40,066 nucleotides of DNA from Oceanospirillales bacterium LUC14_002_19_P2 (lineage in GTDB: Bacteria; Pseudomonadota; Gammaproteobacteria; Pseudomonadales; Endozoicomonadaceae). Below the pieces are notes generated by a model that did not search any database, was not told where the DNA came from, and saw only the letters and a program-made list of their open reading frames with translations. Positions 34,878 to 40,066 of the stretch are shown here, piece after piece. The translations under genes were made by a program, and so were the position numbers. Numbering within the stretch: the first letter of the stretch is position 1; each line of letters starts with the position of its first letter. Location: positions 1-40,066 of the forward strand of contig MUIA01000122.1 in NCBI GenBank assembly GCA_002084115.1. The letters run 5' to 3'.

Positions 34878-35666
34878 TTACTGCAACGTAACTTCTTCTT
34901 CCGGCGCAGCGGCTTCTTCCTTAGACGCTGCAGGCTCTGATGCTTCCGCACCGACCACTTTCTCCAGCATGCTGGTAAAGTTACGCATGGACTGGAGATG
35001 GATATAAATCAGTTCCAGTGCATCGGTCTTCGCCAGGTCTGCCAACTGCTCGCCAGTCAGAGACTTCAGCTTGTCACGATTTACTGCCATAAAACCGGTC
35101 AGGGTCAGTTTCTCGCCATCCGGCTGGGTAAACTGGGCGCCCATGGGCTCCAGCAGATCCAGCTCTTTCAGCTTGCTGCAGAAGTTACGGGTGCGATTGA
35201 AATGCACCTGATACTCCTTCAGGAATGCCAGCACATTATCGAGGTACTGGGTCTTCTCACCTTCCGCATCAAACAGACGCTCACCGACACCGTCCTGATT
35301 ACAGCCAGTGTAGGTCTCATCAATGCAAAGGGTGAAGTTAGCGCCATCATCGGAGCTGGAGAAAACAAACGGATAGCGACGTAAAAAGGCCGGTACATAA
35401 CGGGAAGTCATTTGACCTTCGTCGTTCAGATACAGGTTTTCCTGTTCCCTGACACCCAGGATCACGACCGGCATGATCTGGTCATCATTTCCCGTGAAAA
35501 CGACAGCCATTTCGCTGGCAGCATTGGGAAATTCCACGGCCATCAGGGGCACAGAATTCACATCCCTGGCAAATTCAAAGTCAGTGACCTGCTTGATCGC
35601 CCAGTCACGATGACGCTGGCTGGAGACCGGCTGGACCTGGCTGTAAATCAGTAATTGCTTTGCCAT
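34878..35666 (-). CDS. SapC-family protein
   Basis: A 262-residue protein matching the SapC family, named for a gene in the Campylobacter fetus surface-layer locus beside type I secretion genes; its biochemical role is not established. Typical features are the N-terminal PVSSQRHRDW, then PLMAVEFPNAASEMAVVFTG, the central YVPAFLRRYPFVFS, DETYTGCNQDGVGERLFD, and a late TGFMAVNRDKL. No signal peptide or membrane segment is visible, so it is probably cytoplasmic. The start at 35666 is chosen because GAGGTAG lies upstream and conservation begins there. The frame stays open to 35810, but that extension overlaps the radical SAM gene. The C terminus is an Ala/Glu-rich acidic tail. Its place beside a giant secreted protein fits a helper role in surface-protein export. 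Confidence 0.88.
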   Translation of the reverse strand: MAKQLLIYSQVQPVSSQRHRDWAIKQVTDFEFARDVNSVPLMAVEFPNAASEMAVVFTGNDDQIMPVVILGVREQENLYLNDEGQMTSRYVPAFLRRYPFVFSSSDDGANFTLCIDETYTGCNQDGVGERLFDAEGEKTQYLDNVLAFLKEYQVHFNRTRNFCSKLKELDLLEPMGAQFTQPDGEKLTLTGFMAVNRDKLKSLTGEQLADLAKTDALELIYIHLQSMRNFTSMLEKVVGAEASEPAASKEEAAAPEEEVTLQ

Positions 35667-35733
35667 GTTTTTTCTACCTCTTTCCTGCTCTTTCCCTGTG
35701 GGGCGTTTCATTGTTGTCAAACCATTGCGTCGG

Positions 35734-36663
35734 TCAGCTGCACAGACGTAAGACCTGTGACGGCACAACCGGCTGCAATAACTGTTCTTCCCATCCGTAT
35801 TTACGGACATACGCTGTATTCAGCCCGAGGCACTGCTCGGACTGACACTGGTCTTGATACGCACACTGGTGAAAACCATTGCGCATGAATTCCGTCCAGA
35901 ACGCCGGATCAATATGCAGCTCTGGCTGATCATTCATCAACACATCCGCCAGTTCTCCCAGCAGACATTCGGGGAAATTCTTCACTTCTACAGCCCGCCC
36001 CAATGCCCTGGCTCGAATGACCGCTTCGCGGAGAAAAGTCAACACCGTACTGTGTGGTACCAGTAAATCCTTTTCATCCGTTTCCTGCATTGGCCAATAC
36101 GACCAGAATTCCATTTGAGCGAGTCGTTTGAGATGCGCAAGCCGCTCAACCAAATCGGGTAATAATTGGTAACTGCTGGCGGTCACAACGGTATTTGTGA
36201 GTATTGATACGCCCTCGATCGTATCCAGATACTCCAAGCCCTGCATCATCCGATCGAAAGCGCCCTGCACACCGGTGATATGGTCATGACTCCAGGCATC
36301 CGAACCGGCGACACTGACAAAGTATTCATCCACACCCGCTTCCAGCAGACGATCACAGTAAGTCTTCTGATGCAGGTGCATGCCGTGCGTTTGGATGCGG
36401 ACATGCTGAAAGCCGGCAGCCTTGGCCTGGCGAGCCAGTTCCGGAAGATCGCGGCGCAGGGTAATTTCAGAACCGGTCAGAATCAGACCTTTCCACTGCT
36501 GATGCTGACGGTTATGGCTAAGGATTTCATGGAAACGTTCAAGGGTTTGCGGGACGAGACGATCCATGGTGCCCTCGATCATGCAATGCTCACACTTGAG
36601 ATTGCACCGGAACTCCATGGTGACAGAGACGTAGTCGTTATTGTTGAACCGCCCCATACTCAC
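35734..36663 (-). CDS. Radical SAM protein
   Basis: A 309-residue enzyme with the radical SAM cluster motif C20-x3-C24-x2-C27 (FRCNLKCEHCM), followed by LILTGSEITLRRDLPEL in the place of the usual GGEP strand, and further barrel strands (VRIQTHGMHL, YFVSVAGS). C-terminal cysteines at 267, 273 and 278, with another at 308, may bind an auxiliary iron-sulphur cluster in the manner of SPASM/twitch enzymes, but the spacing is not canonical. Such enzymes often modify peptides recognised through a PqqD-like domain, and one is present here in the M50/HlyD fusion. A start at GTG 36663 (GGGGTG seven bases upstream) or ATG 36657 is possible. It follows the 297-residue gene with one base between stop and start. 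The substrate is unknown; the giant protein's leader is one candidate. Confidence 0.9.
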   Translation of the reverse strand: MSMGRFNNNDYVSVTMEFRCNLKCEHCMIEGTMDRLVPQTLERFHEILSHNRQHQQWKGLILTGSEITLRRDLPELARQAKAAGFQHVRIQTHGMHLHQKTYCDRLLEAGVDEYFVSVAGSDAWSHDHITGVQGAFDRMMQGLEYLDTIEGVSILTNTVVTASSYQLLPDLVERLAHLKRLAQMEFWSYWPMQETDEKDLLVPHSTVLTFLREAVIRARALGRAVEVKNFPECLLGELADVLMNDQPELHIDPAFWTEFMRNGFHQCAYQDQCQSEQCLGLNTAYVRKYGWEEQLLQPVVPSQVLRLCS

Positions 36664-36664
36664 G

Positions 36665-37558
36665 TCAGAACACCCCGTAGTATGCGCTTTTGGTGATGTT
36701 TATCGTGCCTTCCACCATCGTATAGTCAAAGCCCACGTCAAACAACAAGTGATCCAGACGATCACGGTTATTTTCGACATAGGCGACATGCGCTGCCGGA
36801 AAACGGGTTTTCCTGAGAAAAAACAGCAGCTGGTCAACGGTTACCCGCGAAAAATAAATACCTTCACAGAGTCGCTTGTTAGCAACGACAATCGTCTGGC
36901 AATCCACCAGCTCCGGCCAGAGCACATCATCAGGCTCGAGAGAATCCAGACTAAGATGTGCAGAACAGGCCATCTTGGCCAGGATGTCACCCTGCTCGTG
37001 CCTTGCATCAAAAAAGCTATAAAGATTATCAAAGGTCAGGCCATCAGCCGTCAGCGAATAGCTCAGCCCCGAGGAAACATTGCTGCCTGCATTCCCCATA
37101 TAAATATTGATTGAATCCAGTGATCGCAGACTACGTGCCGTTTCAGTTTCCAAATCCAACGAAAACATAAAATACGGACTGTTTTCATTAACCTTGAGAC
37201 CACAGGACAACCAAGGCGATAACACATCAATCAACCGAGATACCGAAACCTGTCGTTGCAGACGCTCATAGTCGTAAAAATAGAGTTCCCAACTCAATCC
37301 CTTTTCTGACTGCTTGATACCCCAAACCGTCTGGAAATCACCAACAGCCTCGCGAATGGCCTGACAAATATCGACCAGCTGCTCAGCACCGGCCTGTTGA
37401 AATGAGTCATTGAGCAGATTGATTGAGCGGAGCTTGCCGGACTGACTGCAACGGGGCTCATAAGGCCAGAGACAATAATCCAGGCAGGGATCATTCGATT
37501 TTGCCCATTCAGTCTCGGGCAGGCTCGTTGTGAACGTTCGATCCAGGGCAACTGACAT
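36665..37558 (-). CDS. Unrecognised 297-residue protein of the export locus
   Basis: I do not recognise the family. It has no signal peptide and no membrane segment, so it is probably a soluble cytoplasmic protein. The N-terminal part has a small cysteine group (PCLDYCLWPYEPRC). The middle and end alternate beta strands and helices, including LSWELYFYDYERL, INIYMGNAGSNVSSGLSYSL, DGLTFDNLYSFF and a C-terminal GTINITKSAYYGVF. ATG at 37558 has a strong AGAGGGG 7 bases upstream and starts one base after the preceding stop; the radical SAM gene follows at once. This tight packing ties it to the radical SAM and export functions. The S-S-G...D-G-x-x-F-x-x-x-Y pattern also occurs near the end of the neighbouring 268-residue protein. 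Confidence 0.85.
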   Translation of the reverse strand: MSVALDRTFTTSLPETEWAKSNDPCLDYCLWPYEPRCSQSGKLRSINLLNDSFQQAGAEQLVDICQAIREAVGDFQTVWGIKQSEKGLSWELYFYDYERLQRQVSVSRLIDVLSPWLSCGLKVNENSPYFMFSLDLETETARSLRSLDSINIYMGNAGSNVSSGLSYSLTADGLTFDNLYSFFDARHEQGDILAKMACSAHLSLDSLEPDDVLWPELVDCQTIVVANKRLCEGIYFSRVTVDQLLFFLRKTRFPAAHVAYVENNRDRLDHLLFDVGFDYTMVEGTINITKSAYYGVF

Positions 37559-37559
37559 A

Positions 37560-38366
37560 CTAACGCCCCTCTATTCCGAAATAGACCGTCGCAAACGGCC
37601 GCCCATCACGGGCAATACCGCTGGAAAGGTGGCCCAGTGGCTGTTGTGCATTGCTGTCCAGCCAGCGTTCGACTTTCGCAGGGGCAATCTGGAGAGCATC
37701 AGCCAATTGCTCTAACAAGTGGCGAATATCACCGAGCTCCATGTCTGTGTCGTACAGGTTGAGATCAAACGATTTACGTGGATTACCCGGCTCATTCACT
37801 TCCAGGCACATGAGTTCTTCTTCTGGCACGCGCTCAACCGCAAGCATCAGGACTTGCTGGATGACAGACGACAACACTTGTGTTTTTTCAGCGCCACCTG
37901 TCGATAATTCGTTTAACCAGTAACCTGGCCCCTTAGCCGGGTTTAACCAGTAGTCGGTTACCGCATGGCGTTGTGGTTTGCCAACACCCCACTTCAGCGC
38001 CTTATGTACGAGCAGAGGCGCCTTGATTTGTCCATTTTCCATCGCTGCCCGCACTGTCGCAGCAAACTCCACATACAACTTGCACAATCTTGTCTCCGAT
38101 TCTGCCTCAAAGCCCAGATGAACAATGTCCGCTTCAGGAAGCAGCGCCAGAATTATCTCTAATGCCTCTGCAGGCGCATGCAATTGCTGACAAAGTGCGT
38201 GCAGTGTATTTTCCGGATTCTTTCCCAGGGATGCTTTATGCACAGTCATCAGGAATCGGTCGTCCAGCATCTGACGCTCACAAAACTTTACCGAACGCTC
38301 AAAGCCATAAGGGGCTTCAAGCGCCTCAGCAAAGGTCGCCAATACAGCCGATTCCGGGTACTGCAT
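37560..38366 (-). CDS. Unrecognised 268-residue protein of the export locus
   Basis: No family recognised. It lacks a signal peptide and membrane segment. The first half is helical (FAEALEAPYGFERSVKFC). The second half has strand-rich segments (ADIVHLGFEAESETRLCKLY, KSFDLNLYDTDMELGDIRHL) and ends in HLSSGIARDGRPFATVYFGI. That last pattern, and an earlier F-x-L-x-x-Y-D strand followed by a helix, resemble parts of the downstream 297-residue protein, so the two may be distant paralogues. The start codon overlaps the tolC stop as TGATG at 38366, implying coupled translation. Co-transcription with an outer-membrane channel and a radical SAM enzyme suggests a locus-specific maturation or chaperone role; this is guilt by association only. 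Confidence 0.82.
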   Translation of the reverse strand: MQYPESAVLATFAEALEAPYGFERSVKFCERQMLDDRFLMTVHKASLGKNPENTLHALCQQLHAPAEALEIILALLPEADIVHLGFEAESETRLCKLYVEFAATVRAAMENGQIKAPLLVHKALKWGVGKPQRHAVTDYWLNPAKGPGYWLNELSTGGAEKTQVLSSVIQQVLMLAVERVPEEELMCLEVNEPGNPRKSFDLNLYDTDMELGDIRHLLEQLADALQIAPAKVERWLDSNAQQPLGHLSSGIARDGRPFATVYFGIEGR

Positions 38367-39787
38367 CAGTCTGCCTGTCCCGCTACGGCCAGGGTCGTAG
38401 TACGGCTATAAGCTGAAAGATGGGCTGACCCCGTCTTTTCATCTGCCAACAAACCGTTCACTTGGGTCAGGTCTGCTTCAGAGAGAACGCCCACAGCACG
38501 CTTGAGCCGCAGCGTATTCAGAATGTAGCCATAGCGGGCCCTGGCGTATTCACTCCGGGCAAAGAACAGATCCCGTTCCGCATCCAGCACTGACAAACTG
38601 GTGGTCAAACCGGATGAGAAGCCCACGCGCTTGGCCTCAACAGCCAGCTCATAGGACTCTACAGACTTGGCCAGGGATTCTACCTTGGCAATATCCGTGA
38701 TAATGCCGTCGTAGGCTGACAACGTCTGACGCTTAACCGCCCGCTGTTCCAACTCCAGTTCCTGCATTGTCCGACTCAGCAGGTCCGTCGCTGCCCGCAC
38801 CCGGGATGACACCAGACCACCCGAGTAAATCGGAATATTCAATGATACTGTCGCGGCGGTCGTCGTTACTTCACTACCACCACCATAGAGTGAACCCTGG
38901 GTATCGTTATTGTTGTAACTGATATCAAGATCCAGCGTCGGGTAATGGCCACCTTTCAGGCTTTTGACCTCTTCCCTGGCAGCTTCTACGGCATTGGTCC
39001 GTATCTTCAGCTCGGGGTTATATTCCAGCGCAGTTCCCAACCATTCATCGGTACTAGCAGGATCCGGTGAAGCCATCGGCACGGCGGCTTTCAACAGCGC
39101 CAGCGATGCGGGCGTCGTGCCGGTCAATTCGCTGACCATTTCCAGGCTGTCTTTGAGACGCATGCGAATTTCCAGCGCACGCGCTTTGGTCTGGAGGTAA
39201 CGGGCCTGGGCATCAAGGAAGTCTGTCTCACGAGCCAGGCCGTCTTTGCGTTTGGCTTCGATCAGCTCAAAATGCTGTTTGACCGCTTTTTCTTCCGCCG
39301 CGATATAGGTGTTTTCTTCATGCACGGCGAGCGCGGCAAAATAAGCCTCAGCGGTTCTTAGCAGAAGATCCTGTTCAAGCGCCGCCAACTCGCCTTGGTA
39401 TCGCTCACTTAAAGCTTCCGCCTGACGCAGTCTGGCCCAGTTGGTATAGCTATAAATGGACTGTGAGATGGAGAGGGTATAATCATCGATCGGATAACTG
39501 GTAGAGCCAAAACCAAAGACATCGTTATCCGAGCTTTTGATATCCTGCTTGTTTTCCGTGCGGAACATGTTAAACGATACAGTAGGCAAGAGGCTCGAAC
39601 GTGCTTGGATGTAACCTTCCACATCCGCACTGAACTGATGGATACCTGCAAGGTAAGTGGGATCGTTACTCAACGCCTGCTGATAGATATCGGACAGATC
39701 TTCAGCCTGAGCGAAGCCTGCACTCGCCAGCAACAGACCTGCAACCTGTATCGCACGCGTTTTCCTGCGCCATCTGGCATTGTTCAT
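38366..39787 (-). CDS. TolC-family outer-membrane channel protein
   Basis: A 473-residue outer-membrane efflux/secretion channel of the TolC family. From ATG 39787 there is a clear signal peptide: MNNARWRRKTR, a hydrophobic core and cleavage at AQA/ED. The mature part starts with the typical LSDIYQQALSNDPTY, has LRTAEAYFAALAVHEENTYI in the first helical repeat, LDLDISYNNND and VSLNIPIYSGG in the second, and late helices (YELAVEAKRVGFSSG, DLFFARSEYARARYGYILNT). Starts: GGGAG (39799-39803) lies 11 bases before ATG 39787 and only 2 before ATG 39796. A TTG at 39859 also opens the frame but overlaps the likely -10 box. It is first in a five-gene operon and presumably supplies the exit pore for the three HlyD-type proteins encoded 30 kb downstream. 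Confidence 0.93.
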   Translation of the reverse strand: MNNARWRRKTRAIQVAGLLLASAGFAQAEDLSDIYQQALSNDPTYLAGIHQFSADVEGYIQARSSLLPTVSFNMFRTENKQDIKSSDNDVFGFGSTSYPIDDYTLSISQSIYSYTNWARLRQAEALSERYQGELAALEQDLLLRTAEAYFAALAVHEENTYIAAEEKAVKQHFELIEAKRKDGLARETDFLDAQARYLQTKARALEIRMRLKDSLEMVSELTGTTPASLALLKAAVPMASPDPASTDEWLGTALEYNPELKIRTNAVEAAREEVKSLKGGHYPTLDLDISYNNNDTQGSLYGGGSEVTTTAATVSLNIPIYSGGLVSSRVRAATDLLSRTMQELELEQRAVKRQTLSAYDGIITDIAKVESLAKSVESYELAVEAKRVGFSSGLTTSLSVLDAERDLFFARSEYARARYGYILNTLRLKRAVGVLSEADLTQVNGLLADEKTGSAHLSAYSRTTTLAVAGQAD

Positions 39788-39858
39788 TGCGCCCATCGCT
39801 CCCTTTGCCGGCGGCAAAATCGTTATTATTCTTGTGACACTGTTATCAATTTTCGACA

Positions 39859-39888
39859 ATTCTACGCGCTATTGATTTTAGGGCGCAA
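39859..39888 (-). promoter_or_regulatory. Candidate sigma-70 promoter of the tolC operon
   Basis: On the minus strand, TTGCGC (39883-39888) and TAGAAT (39859-39864) are separated by 18 bases. The -10 matches the consensus in five of six positions; the -35 is moderate. Transcription would start near 39850, leaving a leader of about 60 bases before ATG 39787. Confidence 0.35.
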
Positions 39889-39915
39889 ATCTATTTCGTT
39901 TTACCCTTCACAAAG

Positions 39916-39960
39916 AAAGGTTAAATAAGCACCTGACTATCTTAACCTTTTATGGTGCTT
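39916..39960. other. Two interlocking inverted repeats in the tolC upstream region
   Basis: AAAGGTTAA (39916-39924) pairs with TTAACCTTT (39942-39950), and AAGCACC (39927-39933) pairs with GGTGCTT (39954-39960). The stems interleave, so only one can form at a time. The second is followed by TTTT on the plus strand. They may be operator half-sites, or terminator-like elements shielding tolC from its neighbour. Confidence 0.35.
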
Positions 39961-40055
39961 TTACAGGTTGGCGGATGAAAAGTGAGGGATTGCAACAGAA
40001 ATAGCCTTTAGAAGACGATTGATTTGTATAGATCAAAACTTCTGAAGGATCAGAC

Positions 40056-40066
40056 ATGTCGGCAAC
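40056..40066 (+). CDS. Possible start of a plus-strand gene, cut by the window edge
   Basis: ATG at 40056 is preceded by AAGGA (40045-40049) with a 6-base spacer, a good ribosome site. Only three full codons (Met-Ser-Ala) remain, so the product cannot be identified. Its orientation is divergent from tolC. Confidence 0.35.

Larger units (their letters stand above)
39788..40055. promoter_or_regulatory. Divergent intergenic control region right of tolC
   Basis: This gene-free region separates tolC from an apparent plus-strand gene. It holds a candidate tolC promoter (39859-39888), two interlocking inverted repeats (39916-39950 and 39927-39960), and TTGAT (40019-40023) with ATCAA (40032-40036). 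The A/T-rich content and symmetric elements fit a regulator-bound divergent promoter region. Confidence 0.5.

Noticed and set aside
35667-35810. N-terminal extension of the SapC-family protein to 35810
   Set aside because: The extension would overlap the radical SAM gene, is rich in Cys/Arg unlike the rest, and a good ribosome site precedes the ATG at 35666.
39797-39859. TTG start of the TolC-family protein at 39859
   Set aside because: It coincides with the likely -10 box and places about 24 non-signal residues before a normal signal peptide that starts at ATG 39787.
40019-40036. An FNR-type site (TTGAT...ATCAA) near the right edge
   Set aside because: The arms are separated by 8 bases instead of 4, so it does not match an FNR site.

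Overview
The window looks like a chromosomal stretch from a marine-type gammaproteobacterium. The base composition is near 50% G+C, start and ribosome-binding signals are ordinary Gram-negative ones, and the TolC and HlyD type proteins imply two membranes. I cannot name the genus. Almost all of it (about 1.9 to 39.8 kb) is one co-directional block on the minus strand, dominated by a single 25.9 kb gene for an 8,644-residue RTX-like giant protein that carries an N-terminal LEPR-type motif and has no Sec signal peptide.

Layout in order of minus-strand transcription. Upstream operon (39.8 to 34.9 kb): a TolC-family outer-membrane channel, two unrecognised proteins of 268 and 297 residues, a radical SAM protein, and a SapC-family protein. 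These genes overlap or lie 1 to 70 bases apart, and the block ends in a strong intrinsic terminator. Giant operon (34.7 to 1.9 kb): a 200-base control region, the giant gene, a 93-base gap containing a perfect 11-bp hairpin, then four tightly packed genes. These are a GAF-domain/HlyD fusion, a PqqD-like/M50 protease/HlyD fusion, a shortened SecA-like ATPase, and a small periplasmic HlyD/RND-type adaptor. Flanks: a plus-strand P-loop kinase/O-methyltransferase fusion (233 to 1930) converges on the last gene. At the far right a plus-strand gene seems to begin at 40056, divergent from tolC.

The giant protein is a mosaic. From the N terminus: basic leader with LEPR motif; five RTX blocks each marked by an L/I-(D/N)-A-S-(G/A)-F motif, with inserted small modules (one resembling the flagellar FliD/flagellin IN motif); about 3,400 residues of beta-solenoid-type repeats with a period near 55 residues; an aromatic-rich insert and two helical inserts; a second RTX region with eight tandem 117-residue (351-bp) units; and a C-terminal tail with a hydrophobic helix followed by a basic segment.

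Interpretation: this resembles a dedicated export and maturation locus for one giant surface protein. It has the outer-membrane channel and three adaptor-type proteins of a type I-like conduit but no ABC exporter and no RND pump. The only energy-coupling motor is a SecA-like ATPase lacking the two-helix finger. A PqqD-like domain joined to an intramembrane protease, plus a radical SAM enzyme, suggests recognition, cleavage or modification of the giant's leader. The gene content is read directly from the sequence; the joint role as a secretion system is inference.
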